The notes under the pieces are model-generated. The model was not told the origin of the DNA, did not search any database, and worked only from the letters and a program-made list of their open reading frames with translations. The translations under genes were made by a program, and so were the position numbers. From Brachyspira sp. (GTDB lineage: Bacteria > Spirochaetota > Brachyspiria > Brachyspirales > Brachyspiraceae), in the NCBI RefSeq assembly GCF_029258575.1, contig NZ_JARHYI010000143.1, forward strand, positions 1 to 64,000: a DNA stretch of 64,000 nucleotides, written 5' to 3'. Shown here in pieces: positions 26,818 through 37,305 of the stretch; position 1 is the stretch's first letter; each line of letters starts with the position of its first letter.

Positions 26818-27186
26818 TTATATTACCTCTGGTGCAAGTGATACTATCTTCATAAAACCTCTGTCTCTAAGTTCACGAGCTACAGGTCCGAATATACGCT
26901 TACCTCTAGGCTCTTTTTTATCATCTACTATAACAGCAGCATTCTCGTCAAAACGAATATATGAACCATCTGGACGTCTAACTTCTTTTTTTACTCTTAC
27001 TATTACAGCTTTTACTACTTTACCTTTTTCTATAGAGCAAGTAGGTATTATATCTGTTACAGAACAAACGATTATATCACCTAAAGTAGCATATCTGCGT
27101 CTGCTTCCACCTAATACCTTAATACATTTTAACTTCTTTACGCCTGTGTTGTCGGCTACATTAAGAGTACTTGGTACTTGTATCAT
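26818..27186 (-). CDS. rplN: 50S ribosomal protein L14
   Basis: L14 bridges the subunits. The family start [19 protein letters not shown] fixes the ATG at 27186 (122 aa). The track start at 27204 is a TTG that overlaps the AAGGAG ribosome-binding site and the end of rpsQ. From the ATG, GGAG is 9 nt upstream. Confidence 0.96.
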   Translation of the reverse strand: MIQVPSTLNVADNTGVKKLKCIKVLGGSRRRYATLGDIIVCSVTDIIPTCSIEKGKVVKAVIVRVKKEVRRPDGSYIRFDENAAVIVDDKKEPRGKRIFGPVARELRDRGFMKIVSLAPEVI

Positions 27187-27190
27187 ATTC

Positions 27191-27553
27191 TTACTCTCCT
27201 TCAACCTGTGAAGAAACTGCTGTTTCTAGAGCATGTTTTTCACGTTTTAATACGCTTTCTACATCGCGGTCCATAGAATCTTTTTCTATACGCTCTGCTT
27301 TCTTTATTATTTTTGTTAATCTGAATTTTTTATCTTTACTAAGAGGTCTACACTCTATTACTCTTACTAAATCGCCTTCATGACATTCATTTTTTTCATC
27401 ATGAGCTTTATATCTTTTATTTTTACTAATAGTTTTACCATAGAGTGGGTGTTTCTGCTTACTTTCTACTTTTACAACTATAGTTTTATCCATTTTGTCA
27501 GAAACTACAATTCCCTCAAGTACTCTTTTATATTTTTTTGCTTTGCTTTCCAC
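27191..27553 (-). CDS. rpsQ: 30S ribosomal protein S17, with C-terminal extension
   Basis: S17 is an early 16S rRNA binder. The OB-fold core is normal ([17 protein letters not shown] ... [14 protein letters not shown]). At 120 aa it is longer than the usual 80-90: about 30 extra charged residues follow TKIIKKAE. The tail's role is unknown. It lies between rpmC and rplN. Confidence 0.96.
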   Translation of the reverse strand: MESKAKKYKRVLEGIVVSDKMDKTIVVKVESKQKHPLYGKTISKNKRYKAHDEKNECHEGDLVRVIECRPLSKDKKFRLTKIIKKAERIEKDSMDRDVESVLKREKHALETAVSSQVEGE

Positions 27554-27565
27554 AGTAATACCTCA

Positions 27566-27769
27566 CTATTTTTTTATGCCAAGTTCATGCTGACGAATAA
27601 ATGTCTTAACTCTAGCTATATCTTTACGAACTTTTTTAAGTTGATGAGTTTGTCTTGCATCACCAACCACTTTTTCAAATCTATGCTCTTGATATTCTTT
27701 CTCTAATTTTAGAAGTTCACTTTTAAGCTCTTCTAAACCTAATGACTTATAATCTTTACTTTTAGCCAT
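27566..27769 (-). CDS. rpmC: 50S ribosomal protein L29
   Basis: L29 sits at the tunnel exit near the SRP and trigger-factor site. 67 aa, with LEELKSELLKLEKEYQEHRF and VRKDIARVKTFIRQ. Its ATG shares one base with the rplP stop. Confidence 0.96.
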   Translation of the reverse strand: MAKSKDYKSLGLEELKSELLKLEKEYQEHRFEKVVGDARQTHQLKKVRKDIARVKTFIRQHELGIKK

Positions 27770-28182
27770 TATATAGCCTCCCTCTTAATGAACTTTGTTT
27801 TGATAGGAAGCTTGAAACCAGCTAATCTGAAAGCTGATTGAGCTAATTCCTCTGGAACACCCGCTATTTCAAATATAATTTTTCCAGGTTTAACTACAGC
27901 TACCCAATATTCAACATTACCTTTACCTTTACCCATTCTAGTTTCAGCAGGCTTTTTAGTATAAGGTTTATCTGGAAATACTTTTATCCACATTTTACCC
28001 ACACGCTTAACATGTCTTGATATAGCAATACGTGCAGCCTCAATTTGTCTATCTGTAAGCCATACAGGTTCTAATGCCATAAGACCATAATCTCCGAAAG
28101 TCAAATTACTTCCTCTCTTAGATTTACCTTTCATTCTTCCTCTATGATGTTTACGATATTTCATTCTTGATGGTTGTAACAT
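27769..28182 (-). CDS. rplP: 50S ribosomal protein L16
   Basis: L16 organises the A-site region of the large subunit. 137 aa, beginning [19 protein letters not shown] and containing [20 protein letters not shown]. One-base overlaps with both rpsC and rpmC show tight coupling. Confidence 0.97.
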   Translation of the reverse strand: MLQPSRMKYRKHHRGRMKGKSKRGSNLTFGDYGLMALEPVWLTDRQIEAARIAISRHVKRVGKMWIKVFPDKPYTKKPAETRMGKGKGNVEYWVAVVKPGKIIFEIAGVPEELAQSAFRLAGFKLPIKTKFIKREAI

Positions 28183-28919
28183 TATCTATCTCCTTTGGCA
28201 CTGATAACTTTACCTGCATCATCTTGCTTATGTTCTTTCTTATCAAGAATTTCTCCCTTATAGATCCACACTTTTATTCCGATAATACCGAATGTAGTAA
28301 GTGCTTCTGCAGTGCCGTAATCTATATTAGCTCTTAATGTATGTAATGGTACTGAACCATTTTTGTATTGTTCTGTTCTAGCAATATCTGCACCTGCTAA
28401 ACGACCAGAACACATAACTTTTATACCTTTAGCACCTTTCTTCATAGCCTGAGTTATAACACTTTTCATAGCTCTTCTAAAAGCAACACGCATCTCTAAT
28501 TGACGAGCAACATTCTGAGCAGCTAAATTAGCATCTAATTCTGCATCTCTAATTTCTGTAATAGAGAAATGAACTGGTTTTTTTACCATTTTTTGAACTG
28601 TTGTTTTCACAGTTTCAACTCTCTGTCCTTTAGGACCTATTACAACACCTGCTCTTGCAGTAGAGATGAAAATATTTATTCTATCTGGGAAACGTACTAT
28701 TTGTATATCAGATATAGCAGGGTCAAAAGACTCTTTTTTTCCACCTATTTTCTTTTGTTCTTCTTTTAATGTTTTATAGTAATAATTCATTATATAGCGT
28801 CTGATAGATAAATCTTCATGCAAACTATCTGCATAAGTTCTGCTATCTTCAAACCATTTACTAGACCAAGTTTTGTTAATTCCGAGTCTTAAACCTATTG
28901 GACTAACCTTTTGACCCAT
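28182..28919 (-). CDS. rpsC: 30S ribosomal protein S3
   Basis: S3 contributes to mRNA entry and helicase activity. 245 aa, with [18 protein letters not shown], the KH-domain segment [15 protein letters not shown] and [13 protein letters not shown]. It lies between rplV and rplP. Confidence 0.97.
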   Translation of the reverse strand: MGQKVSPIGLRLGINKTWSSKWFEDSRTYADSLHEDLSIRRYIMNYYYKTLKEEQKKIGGKKESFDPAISDIQIVRFPDRINIFISTARAGVVIGPKGQRVETVKTTVQKMVKKPVHFSITEIRDAELDANLAAQNVARQLEMRVAFRRAMKSVITQAMKKGAKGIKVMCSGRLAGADIARTEQYKNGSVPLHTLRANIDYGTAEALTTFGIIGIKVWIYKGEILDKKEHKQDDAGKVISAKGDR

Positions 28920-28922
28920 AGT

Positions 28923-29330
28923 TTATACCTCCGCTGCTTTAGGTGCTTCTTCTTTCTTAGCACTCTTAACTTTAATTTTTTTCTTTTCAGGTTTTTTATC
29001 ATCACTTAATACTATAGTAATATGTGAAAGTCTTTTTAATATTGGATCAGCACTTCCTCTGCTTGCTGCACGTATTCTTTTTAAAGTTGGAGCTTTATCC
29101 ACATAAGCAGCTTTTACCCATAATGTATCTGGATTGATATTTCTTGATTGGAATATAGCATTAGCTATTCCACTCTTAATAGCCTTTCTTAGAACTACTG
29201 ATGACATCTGAGGCATTGTTGCCAAATTGAATATAGCATGATTAACATACTCTCCTTTAACAAAAGGAAGAAGTCTTGCTACCTTTCTGCGACCAATGCG
29301 TAAATAACGTACCTTTACTTTATAATCCAT
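28923..29330 (-). CDS. rplV: 50S ribosomal protein L22
   Basis: L22 lines the exit tunnel and contacts the macrolide region. 135 aa, with RIGRRKVARLLPFVKG and the beta-hairpin segment APTLKRIRAASRGSADPILK. A Lys/Glu/Ala-rich C-terminal extension of about 20 residues follows the core. Confidence 0.97.
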   Translation of the reverse strand: MDYKVKVRYLRIGRRKVARLLPFVKGEYVNHAIFNLATMPQMSSVVLRKAIKSGIANAIFQSRNINPDTLWVKAAYVDKAPTLKRIRAASRGSADPILKRLSHITIVLSDDKKPEKKKIKVKSAKKEEAPKAAEV

Positions 29331-29341
29331 AGTCTAAATCC

Positions 29342-29611
29342 TTATTTCTTACCTACTTTAGCGGCACCTGCATGAGATATAAATTTTCTTGTTGGTGCAA
29401 ATTCGCCTAATTTATGACCTATCATATTTTCTTGTATATAAACTGCTACAAATGTTTTTCCATTATGAACATTTATAGTGAAACCTATCATCTCTGGAAT
29501 AATTGTTGAAGCACGGCTATAAGTTTTTATTTGATGCTTATTATCTCCAGCTTGTATCTTCTTAAAAAGATTCTTATCTACAAAAGGTCCTTTTTTAATA
29601 GAGCGAGACAT
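29342..29611 (-). CDS. rpsS: 30S ribosomal protein S19
   Basis: S19 forms the head complex with S13. 89 aa, beginning [19 protein letters not shown] and containing [15 protein letters not shown]. Its ATG shares one base with the rplB stop. Confidence 0.97.
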   Translation of the reverse strand: MSRSIKKGPFVDKNLFKKIQAGDNKHQIKTYSRASTIIPEMIGFTINVHNGKTFVAVYIQENMIGHKLGEFAPTRKFISHAGAAKVGKK

Positions 29612-30447
29612 TATTTCTTACCCCCTCTTCTCTTAATTATTAATCTGTCAGAATATTTATGCTTCTTTCTAGTCTTATATCCCTTAGTAGGTACACCTGT
29701 TGGTGAAACTGGATGTGGATTACCTTGTCCGCTCTTACCTTCACCACCACCATGAGGGTGATCTACTGGGTTCATTACAACACCTCTTACTTTTGGTCTT
29801 CTACCTTTATGTCTTGTAGTACCAGCTTTACCATCTGTAGTATTGAAATGATCTAAATTACCAATCTGACCTATAGTAGCATAACAATTTTCTAATATTC
29901 TTCTCTCTTCGCCTGAACGAAGTCTTATTACACAATAACCGCCTGATTTAGCTGTTATTTGAGCACCACCTCCTGCTGCTCTAACAAGCTGACCACCTTT
30001 ACCAGGAGTTATTTCAATGTTATGTATTATAGTACCTAATGGAATTTTTTTCAATGGTAAACTGCATCCAATTTTAACTTTTGCATTCTCTCCGCTTACT
30101 ACTCTATCTCCTACATTAAGTCCCAATGGCCATATTATGTATCTTTTCTCGCCATCTGTATAGTGAAGTAATGCTATACGAGCAGTTCTGTTAGGATCAT
30201 ACTCTATAGAAACTACTTTAGCCTCTATATCATGTTTATCTCTTCTAAAATCTACAAATCTAAATAATTTTTTATGTCCGCCTCCGCGACGACGCATAGT
30301 TATACGACCATTTGTACTGCGTCCGCTTATACGTTTTTTTCCGCATACTAATGATTTACAAGGCTCATTTGTTGTAATATCCGAAAAATCAACTACTGTA
30401 CGATAACGCAAACTTGGTGTTGTCGGTTTAAATTTCTTAATAGCCAT
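29611..30447 (-). CDS. rplB: 50S ribosomal protein L2
   Basis: L2 supports the peptidyl transferase centre. 278 aa. The conserved loop [18 protein letters not shown] contains the essential His. The start [15 protein letters not shown] is typical. It lies between rplW and rpsS. Confidence 0.98.
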   Translation of the reverse strand: MAIKKFKPTTPSLRYRTVVDFSDITTNEPCKSLVCGKKRISGRSTNGRITMRRRGGGHKKLFRFVDFRRDKHDIEAKVVSIEYDPNRTARIALLHYTDGEKRYIIWPLGLNVGDRVVSGENAKVKIGCSLPLKKIPLGTIIHNIEITPGKGGQLVRAAGGGAQITAKSGGYCVIRLRSGEERRILENCYATIGQIGNLDHFNTTDGKAGTTRHKGRRPKVRGVVMNPVDHPHGGGEGKSGQGNPHPVSPTGVPTKGYKTRKKHKYSDRLIIKRRGGKK

Positions 30448-30459
30448 CGGTATCCCTCA

Positions 30460-30759
30460 TTATTTTACTATATCTATTGTCTCTTTGCCGTCAAGAACTA
30501 TTATCGCTTTCTTATAACTGCGTGTATATCCGCGTCTGCTCATTCTGCGATTTTTCTTTTTAGGCTTTACATTTATTATCTTACAATCTAGCGGATGTAC
30601 ATTAAATATTTTTGCAACCGCTTTCATCAATTCCCGCTTATTAGCGTCCTGTCTTACTTTAAATACATAATAACGCTTCTCTGTTCCTTTAGGCTCAGTT
30701 CTAAGCATATTACTTTTTTCTGTAAGTATAGGCTCAATCAAAAGTGAATACATGCTCAT
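30460..30759 (-). CDS. rplW: 50S ribosomal protein L23
   Basis: L23 is the docking site for trigger factor and SRP at the tunnel exit. The ATG at 30759 (MSMYSLLIEPILTEKSN, 99 aa) is chosen because AAGG lies 9 nt upstream; the track's start at 30783 would overlap rplD by 20 nt. It contains the usual YYVFKVRQDANKRELMKAV core. Confidence 0.95.
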   Translation of the reverse strand: MSMYSLLIEPILTEKSNMLRTEPKGTEKRYYVFKVRQDANKRELMKAVAKIFNVHPLDCKIINVKPKKKNRRMSRRGYTRSYKKAIIVLDGKETIDIVK

Positions 30760-30763
30760 ATTT

Positions 30764-31411
30764 TTAACCCTTAATTCTAGCATTTAATTTAGATAAAGCT
30801 GTTTTAGTAAAATACACCTCATCAGCATAAAACAAAGGATGTATAGACATACTGTCTGCATTTACAAGCTTTAAATCTTTGATGTTTCTTAAAGATAATA
30901 ATAACTTATTATAATTATCTCCTAAAGATTCATCTTTACCTACCACAAATGCCACCTTTCTTGTATTTGGTTCTTTAACCTTACTTATAAAACTAGCCAT
31001 TCTTTTTGTTTTTGGGGCATCAAAAGTAAAATCCTCAAAAACTTTAAGAACATTGCTTGCATATTTTAAAGATAAAACAGACAATAGAGCCTTACGTTTC
31101 ATTTTCTTTGGCAATCTATAGCTATAATCTCTAGGCTTTGGAGTATGTGTTTTACCACCGCCTACCCAAATTGGGGATCTAGTAGAACCTGCTCTTGCTC
31201 TTCCTGTACCTTTTTGTCTCCAAGGCTTTTTACCGCCTCCTGAAACTTCTGCTCTTGTTTTAGTAGAGTGAGTTCCCTGACGTCTATTAGCTAATTCATT
31301 TTTGATTGCTTCGTAAAGTAGATTATTGTTAACTTCTGATTTAAATATCTCATCAACAATCTCTAAATTGCCTACGCTATCTCCATTTTCATTTAGTATT
31401 ACTACTTCCAT
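30764..31411 (-). CDS. rplD: 50S ribosomal protein L4
   Basis: L4 reaches into the exit tunnel and in E. coli represses the S10 operon. 215 aa, with the tunnel loop segment GTHSTKTRAEVSGGGKKPWR and RQKGTGRARAGSTRSP. It lies between rplC and rplW. Confidence 0.97.
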   Translation of the reverse strand: MEVVILNENGDSVGNLEIVDEIFKSEVNNNLLYEAIKNELANRRQGTHSTKTRAEVSGGGKKPWRQKGTGRARAGSTRSPIWVGGGKTHTPKPRDYSYRLPKKMKRKALLSVLSLKYASNVLKVFEDFTFDAPKTKRMASFISKVKEPNTRKVAFVVGKDESLGDNYNKLLLSLRNIKDLKLVNADSMSIHPLFYADEVYFTKTALSKLNARIKG

Positions 31412-31440
31412 TTTATCATCCTGTTATTATTTCACTCTAA

Positions 31441-32094
31441 TTAATTCATTGAGTTTTTCTTCTTATTACGTTTCTTTACTGCTGATGTTAATTTAATTAT
31501 ACTGTTTATAGCACCAGGTATAGAACCTTTAATCATAATTAAATTATCATCTGGTCTTATTTCAACTACTTTCAAGTTTTGTATAGTAGTTAAAGCATTA
31601 CCCATATGTCCAGGCATACCTTTACCTTTCCATACTCTTGCAGGGTAACTGTTACATCCTATAGAACCTGCTCTTCTTCTGAAGTTAGAACCATGGCTCA
31701 TAGGACCGCCGTCATAATTATGTCTTTTCATTACTCCAGCAAAACCTCTACCTTTACTCAAAGAACTAACATCTATAAAATCGCCTGCTTGAAATATATC
31801 TGCTTTAAGTTCCTGACCTACAGTATAAGAACTAGCATCGTCCATTCTGAACTCTTTTAAATATTTCTTAGGCTCTAAATTTGCTTTTTTAAACTGACCT
31901 ATTTGAGGCTTCTTTAAATGCTTTTCTTTTACGGCACCATAACCTAATTGAATAGCACTGTAGCCATCTTTCTCATTATCTCTTATCTGCATAACTGTGC
32001 ATGGTCCAGCCTCTACAACTGTTACTGCTATAGCATTACCAGTTTCATCGAAAACTGTTGTCATACCCAATTTTTTGCCAATTATTCCTACCAT
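31441..32094 (-). CDS. rplC: 50S ribosomal protein L3
   Basis: L3 initiates large-subunit assembly. 217 aa, with MVGIIGKKLGMTTVFDETG and GRGFAGVMKRHNYDGGPMSH, whose loop approaches the peptidyl transferase centre. The 103-nt gap to rpsJ has a small A/T hairpin (AGATAAA with its complement) of unknown significance. Confidence 0.97.
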   Translation of the reverse strand: MVGIIGKKLGMTTVFDETGNAIAVTVVEAGPCTVMQIRDNEKDGYSAIQLGYGAVKEKHLKKPQIGQFKKANLEPKKYLKEFRMDDASSYTVGQELKADIFQAGDFIDVSSLSKGRGFAGVMKRHNYDGGPMSHGSNFRRRAGSIGCNSYPARVWKGKGMPGHMGNALTTIQNLKVVEIRPDDNLIMIKGSIPGAINSIIKLTSAVKKRNKKKNSMN

Positions 32095-32197
32095 CGGCGA
32101 ATCCTCTATAATGATTTTACTTACTACTTTTCTATTGTTTCAAACTATTACAGATAAAACGTAGTAAAGCTTTATCTTTAATATTTCAATTAAACGC

Positions 32198-32503
32198 TTA
32201 TTTAAGCTGAACATCAACCCCAGCTGGAAGCGCTAATTTCTTAAGAGACTCTGTTGTCTGAGGTGTTACATCAAAGATATCTATTAATCTTTTATATATA
32301 CGCATCTCAAATTGTTCTCTTGACTTAATGTTTACATGCGGACTTCTTATTACTGTTACCTTACGAATACTTGTAGGTAATGGTATAGGTCCTGATACTC
32401 TAGCACCTGTTTTCTTTACACTGGCTACTATAGACTGAGCTGATTGATCAACAAGCTCAATATCAAAGGCTTTTAGTTTAACTCGTATTTTCTGTTCTTT
32501 CAT
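32198..32503 (-). CDS. rpsJ: 30S ribosomal protein S10
   Basis: S10 is also the NusE partner in antitermination. 101 aa, with [19 protein letters not shown] and [18 protein letters not shown]. It follows tuf with an 82-nt gap that contains a strong hairpin. Confidence 0.97.
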   Translation of the reverse strand: MKEQKIRVKLKAFDIELVDQSAQSIVASVKKTGARVSGPIPLPTSIRKVTVIRSPHVNIKSREQFEMRIYKRLIDIFDVTPQTTESLKKLALPAGVDVQLK

Positions 32504-32535
32504 AGCTTGAATTACTCGCTTTTTCTTAATTTATT

Positions 32536-32571
32536 AAAGGGTATATCTTTAATTGGAAAGGTATACCCTTT
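32536..32571 (-). terminator. hairpin between tuf and rpsJ
   Basis: AAAGGGTATA and its exact complement form a 10-bp stem with a 16-nt loop, 14 nt after the tuf stop. No T-run follows on the minus strand, so complete intrinsic termination is unlikely. It may be a partial terminator, a 3'-end stabiliser or a processing site that adjusts tuf relative to the S10 genes. Confidence 0.45.
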
Positions 32572-32585
32572 TATTTCTTACTTAA

Positions 32586-33812
32586 TTATTCTAATATTTT
32601 TGTTACAACACCGTTACCTACTGTTTTACCACCTTCACGAATAGCGAATCTTTGTTTTTCTTCCATAGCGATTGGAGTGATAAGCTCAATAGTTAAGTTA
32701 GCATTGTCGCCAGGCATAATCATCTGTGCACCTTCTGCTAAATTGATTACTCCTGTTACATCTGTTGTTCTGAAGTACATTTGTGGTCTGTAACCAGTTA
32801 CGAAACCACTATGTCTTCCGCCTTCTTCTTTCTTTAAGATATAAACTTCTGCTTCAAATTTTTTATGAGGTGTGATAGTACCTGGTTTAGCTAATACTTG
32901 TCCTCTTTCTACTGCTTTACGTTCAATACCTCTTAAAAGACATCCTACATTATAACCAGCCATACCAACAACTTCTTTCTTGAACATTTCTACACCAGTA
33001 CAAGTTGTTTTTTGAGTATCTCTAATACCAACGATTTCAACTTCATTACCTTTCTCGATTTTACCTCTTTCAATTCTTCCAGTAACAACTGTACCTCTCC
33101 CAGGAATTGAGTATACATCTTCGATTGACATTAAGAAGTCTTTATCTACTTCACGAACTGGATCTGGAATATATGTATCTAATGCATTTAAAAGATCTAA
33201 TATACATTTACAATCAGGATCAGTTCTAGGATCTTTTCCTGCTTCAATAGCTTGAATAGCTTTGATTGCAGAACCTCTAATAATAGGAGTTTTAGAACCA
33301 TCGAAACCATAGTGATCTAATACATCTATTACTTCTGCTTCTACTATTTCAGCCATTTCTGGGTCATCTAATTTATCACATTTATTTAAGAATACAACGA
33401 TATAATTTACACCTACCTGTCTAGAAAGAAGTACGTGCTCTTTTGTTTGAGGCATTACACCGTCTTCTGCTGATACTACAAGAATAGCACCGTCCATCTG
33501 AGCAGCACCAGTAATCATGTTTTTAATGTAGTCAGCGTGACCTGGACAGTCTACGTGAGCATAGTGTCTGTTATCAGATTCATATTCAACATGTGAAGTT
33601 GCAATTGTCAAAATTTTTGTTGGGTCTCTTCTTCCCTGACTTTCAGAAGCTTTTGCTACTGAGTCATAAGCTACTCTCTGTACTGTTTCTGGGAACATTG
33701 CAGATGATACTGCTGTTATTGATGATGTTAATGTTGTTTTACCATGGTCAACGTGTCCAATAGTACCAACGTTTACGTGTGTCTTTTTACCTTCGTAAGT
33801 TCCTTTAGCCAT
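32586..33812 (-). CDS. tuf: elongation factor Tu, with unusual switch I
   Basis: EF-Tu delivers aminoacyl-tRNA to the ribosome as a GTPase. 408 aa with intact G1 (GHVDHGKTT), G3 (DCPGHAD) and G4 (NKCD) motifs. Switch I is unusual: where nearly all EF-Tu read RGITIN before TSHVEYE, this one reads KILTIA (residues 66-71). The Mg-binding Thr69 is kept, but the preceding Arg-Gly-Ile is lost. The stretch before it ([10 protein letters not shown]) is also unlike other EF-Tu. There is an insert around residues 190-205 with a CKC. It is the last gene of the str part, between fusA and rpsJ. Confidence 0.97.
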   Translation of the reverse strand: MAKGTYEGKKTHVNVGTIGHVDHGKTTLTSSITAVSSAMFPETVQRVAYDSVAKASESQGRRDPTKILTIATSHVEYESDNRHYAHVDCPGHADYIKNMITGAAQMDGAILVVSAEDGVMPQTKEHVLLSRQVGVNYIVVFLNKCDKLDDPEMAEIVEAEVIDVLDHYGFDGSKTPIIRGSAIKAIQAIEAGKDPRTDPDCKCILDLLNALDTYIPDPVREVDKDFLMSIEDVYSIPGRGTVVTGRIERGKIEKGNEVEIVGIRDTQKTTCTGVEMFKKEVVGMAGYNVGCLLRGIERKAVERGQVLAKPGTITPHKKFEAEVYILKKEEGGRHSGFVTGYRPQMYFRTTDVTGVINLAEGAQMIMPGDNANLTIELITPIAMEEKQRFAIREGGKTVGNGVVTKILE

Positions 33813-33880
33813 TTTAATCCTCCAATTATTTATACTTTAGGAATTTATTTTTATATTTAATTTGTAACATTTTTAGTTAC

Positions 33881-35962
33881 TCACTTGCTATTACCCATTC
33901 TAGCACCTATTATCTCTTCTGCCACATTTTTAGGTACTTCTTCATAATGTGAGAACTGCATTGTATAGCTAGCTCTACCTTGAGATACATTTCTAATACT
34001 TGTTGTATATCCGAACATCTCAGCAAGAGGTACTGTAGCATTGATAGATTTATAACCAGACTTATCTGTAAATCCGTGAACCTGCCCTCTTCTTGAAGCT
34101 AAATCTCCTATTATATCACCCATATAATCTTCAGGAGTTACAACCTCTACTGTCATCATAGGTTCTAAAAGATAAGGATCTGCTTTTTTACATCCATCTT
34201 TAAATCCCATTGAAGCAGCAATTTTGAATGCCATTTCTGATGAATCTACTGGGTGGAATGATCCATCAAATGCTGATACTATAACATCAAGCATAGGATA
34301 GTTAGCAAGAACACCTGTATTCATAGACTCTACACAGCCTTTTTCTACAGCTGGTATATATTCTCTTGGAACTGCCCCTCCAACGATTTCATTATTAAAT
34401 TTAAATCCAGCATTAGGTTCATTTGGTCCTATTCTCAACCATACATCTCCATACTGACCTTTACCACCTGACTGACGAACGAATTTACCTTGAACTTCAA
34501 CTGTTTTCTTAATACCTTCTCTATAAGATACTTGAGGGCGTCCTACATTTGCCTCAACCTTATATTCCCTTTTCATTCTGTCACAGATGATTTCTAAGTG
34601 AAGTTCACCCATACCAGCAATGATTGTCTGACCTGTTTCCTCATCGAAGCTAACTCTAAATGTTGGATCTTCCTCTGCAAGTCTTGATAAAGCTACTGAC
34701 ATTTTATCTCTGTCGCCTTTTGTTTTAGGCTCTATAGCAACATTTATTACAGGCTCTGGAAAATTAATTGCTTCTAGTATTATAGGAGCATTCTCAGGAC
34801 ATAATGTATCACCTGTTGTAGTATCTTTAAGTCCTACAGCTGCCGCTATATCTCCAGAGTATACTTGATCAATTTCTTCTCTCTTATTGGCATGCATTTG
34901 AAGTATTCTTCCGATACGCTCTCTTTTTCCTTTTGTAGCATTGTATACATAAGAACCAGATTCTAATATACCTGAATAAACTCTTAAAAACGCTATCTTT
35001 CCAACATGAGGATCAGTCATTATTTTAAATGCTAATGCACTGAATTTCTCATCATCAGCTATTTTTCTTTTTATAACATTACCATCTAAATCAGTACCTT
35101 CTACTTCAGGCTTATCTATAGGAGATGGTAAATAATCAACTATTCCATTTATTAATACTTGAATACCTTTATTTTTGAATGCTGTACCGCAGAACATCGG
35201 GAAGAAATCTGCTGTTAATGTAGCTGTTCTTATAAGTCTTTTTATAGTAGCAACATCTATTTCCTCGCCTTCAAAAAACTTATTCATAGCATCATCGTCA
35301 TACTCAACAATTGCTTCTAATAAAGAATTTCTATATTCTTCTGCTTTCTCTTTTAATTCAGGTCTGATTTCTCTCTCTTCTATTTTCATACCGTCTTCAG
35401 AAACCCAAATTATTTCTTTCATGTTTACTAAATCAACAACACCTTCGAAACCACTTTCTGCACCTATAGGTATAACAACTGGGTGACTATTAGCCTTTAA
35501 TCTATCTCTAGTCTGTTCTAAAACAGCATAGAAATTAGCACCTATTCTGTCCATTTTATTAACAAAAATAGCTCTAGGAATTTTATAATTACTAGCCTGT
35601 CTCCATACTGTTTCACTTTGAGGCTGAACACCTCCAACTGAACAGAAAACTCCTACTGCACTATCTAATACCCTTAAAGATCTTTCTACCTCTGCAGTAA
35701 AATCAACGTGTCCAGGAGTATCTATCAAATTAATTCTATTTCCATCCCAAAAACAAGTAGTTGCAGCTGAAGTAATAGTAATACCTCTTTCCCTCTCCTG
35801 TTCCATCCAGTCCATCTCTGCTGCACCTTCATGAACCTCACCTAATCTATGAGTTTTACCTGTAAAGAATAATATACGCTCACTTAAAGTAGTTTTACCA
35901 GCATCGATGTGAGCCATAATACCAATATTACGTGTATTTTCTAATGAAATTTGACGTGCCAC
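33881..35962 (-). CDS. fusA: elongation factor G
   Basis: EF-G catalyses translocation. 693 aa, five domains, full length. The motifs [27 protein letters not shown] and NKMDR are all canonical, in contrast to the neighbouring EF-Tu. The C-terminal MSHYEE-type domain V is present. It lies between rpsG and tuf, in standard str order. Confidence 0.98.
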   Translation of the reverse strand: MARQISLENTRNIGIMAHIDAGKTTLSERILFFTGKTHRLGEVHEGAAEMDWMEQERERGITITSAATTCFWDGNRINLIDTPGHVDFTAEVERSLRVLDSAVGVFCSVGGVQPQSETVWRQASNYKIPRAIFVNKMDRIGANFYAVLEQTRDRLKANSHPVVIPIGAESGFEGVVDLVNMKEIIWVSEDGMKIEEREIRPELKEKAEEYRNSLLEAIVEYDDDAMNKFFEGEEIDVATIKRLIRTATLTADFFPMFCGTAFKNKGIQVLINGIVDYLPSPIDKPEVEGTDLDGNVIKRKIADDEKFSALAFKIMTDPHVGKIAFLRVYSGILESGSYVYNATKGKRERIGRILQMHANKREEIDQVYSGDIAAAVGLKDTTTGDTLCPENAPIILEAINFPEPVINVAIEPKTKGDRDKMSVALSRLAEEDPTFRVSFDEETGQTIIAGMGELHLEIICDRMKREYKVEANVGRPQVSYREGIKKTVEVQGKFVRQSGGKGQYGDVWLRIGPNEPNAGFKFNNEIVGGAVPREYIPAVEKGCVESMNTGVLANYPMLDVIVSAFDGSFHPVDSSEMAFKIAASMGFKDGCKKADPYLLEPMMTVEVVTPEDYMGDIIGDLASRRGQVHGFTDKSGYKSINATVPLAEMFGYTTSIRNVSQGRASYTMQFSHYEEVPKNVAEEIIGARMGNSK

Positions 35963-35982
35963 TTAAAATCTCTCCTTAAATA

Positions 35983-36453
35983 TTACCACCTAAAGTGTGC
36001 AAATGCTTTGTTACCTTCAGCCATTCTATGAACTGTATCTCTCTTAGCAACAGCCTGACCTTTTCCATCTATAGCGTCCACTATTTCATTTGATAAACGT
36101 TCTATCATACTTCTTCCGCCTCTTTTTCTTGAAGCATCTATAAGCCATGTAAATGCTAAAGAATTCTGTCTGTCTGGTCTTACATCAACAGGAACCTGAT
36201 ATGTAGAACCTCCAACTCTTCTTGATTTTACTTCTACACGAGGCTTGATATTCCCTATTGCTTCATCAAAAGCCTCTAATCCATCTTTACCTGTTTTTTC
36301 TTTAACTAAATCCATAGCCTTATAAAATATATTTTCAGCCTTACTCTTTTTACCATCATACATTAGCTTGTTTATAAACTTACTAATAACAACACTTCCG
36401 TAAATAGGATCAGCATCTATTTTTCTAGTTTGTGCTCTTCTTCTTCTAGCCAT
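35983..36453 (-). CDS. rpsG: 30S ribosomal protein S7
   Basis: S7 nucleates the 30S head and in E. coli represses the str operon. 156 aa, with [20 protein letters not shown] and [20 protein letters not shown]. It lies between rpsL (14-nt gap) and fusA. Confidence 0.98.
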   Translation of the reverse strand: MARRRRAQTRKIDADPIYGSVVISKFINKLMYDGKKSKAENIFYKAMDLVKEKTGKDGLEAFDEAIGNIKPRVEVKSRRVGGSTYQVPVDVRPDRQNSLAFTWLIDASRKRGGRSMIERLSNEIVDAIDGKGQAVAKRDTVHRMAEGNKAFAHFRW

Positions 36454-36467
36454 ATTAATTCACTCCA

Positions 36468-36842
36468 TTAAGCCTTTGGTTTCTTAGTACCATACTTACT
36501 TCTAGCTTTCATTCTCTTTTCTACACCTGTAGCTTCACGACTTCCGCGAACTATGTGATAACGACAACCTGGCAAGTCTTTAACACGACCACCTCTTATA
36601 AGCACACGGTTATGCTCTTGCAATGTATGGTCTATACCAGGAATATAAGCTGTTACTTCCATGCCATTTGTTACTCTTACACGGGCAATTTTACGCATAG
36701 CTGAGTTAGGTTTTTTAGGTGTAGTTGTTGTTACACGAGTACATACCCCTTCTCTTTGCGGACATTTCATTAATGCAGGCGATTTTGTTTTATTTATTAT
36801 ACGCTTGCGACCTTTTCTTACTAATTGATTAATTGTAGGCAT
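36468..36842 (-). CDS. rpsL: 30S ribosomal protein S12
   Basis: S12 monitors decoding. The family start [14 protein letters not shown] fixes the ATG at 36842 (124 aa); GAGG lies 11 nt upstream. The track's 36890 start adds 16 non-conserved residues. The Lys residues tied to streptomycin resistance in other bacteria have wild-type identity here (TPKKPNSA and GRVKDLPG). It is the first gene of the superoperon; rpoBC is not adjacent. Confidence 0.97.
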   Translation of the reverse strand: MPTINQLVRKGRKRIINKTKSPALMKCPQREGVCTRVTTTTPKKPNSAMRKIARVRVTNGMEVTAYIPGIDHTLQEHNRVLIRGGRVKDLPGCRYHIVRGSREATGVEKRMKARSKYGTKKPKA

Positions 36843-37066
36843 AAAATACAAAACCTCTAATTCTTTATTTTTTTTTACAAGCCAATACATTAAAAATGCA
36901 TGACACTATTAAACATATTTTTTAATAAAACTTCAAACACGAAACAGTATTTAAAACTGAGCAATTATAGTATTAAAACTTAATCATAGTGAGAAAAACA
37001 TACTATACGCTTTAATCGCTTTTATGAAAGTGAGAGCATTATAAAGCAACAAAACAAAAAAATCAA
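36843..37066 (-). promoter_or_regulatory. str/S10 superoperon promoter and leader
   Basis: TTGATT (37061-37066) and TATAAT (37038-37043), minus strand, are separated by exactly 17 nt, the best sigma70 match in this window. Transcription would start near 37031, giving a leader of about 190 nt before rpsL, long enough for autoregulation. Further TATAAT/TATAGT-like boxes occur within the leader but lack good -35 partners. The rest of the 463-nt gap up to 37305 (the hisIE start) holds no gene that can be supported. Confidence 0.7.
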
Positions 37067-37305
37067 TACTATCTAATACTTTTTTTACTATTTTTTATAA
37101 TTTTAATTAATATTTTCTTATATTAGTTAAAATAAATACCGATATTCCTTCTTCATCTAAACAAAGATTGTAAATTATATTTAATAATAAAAAATATACA
37201 AATACAACTTATAAACAAAATTAATTCTAAATCAAATATTGCAAAAAAATCATATTTACATCATAATTACTGTTAATGATATTTTAAATTTATACGGATA
37301 ATTTT

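Noticed and set aside
37100-37215. Coding-looking stretch on the minus strand (LCLDEEGISVFILTN)
   Set aside because: About 33 codons without a start codon, ribosome-binding site or recognisable motif; treated as chance.
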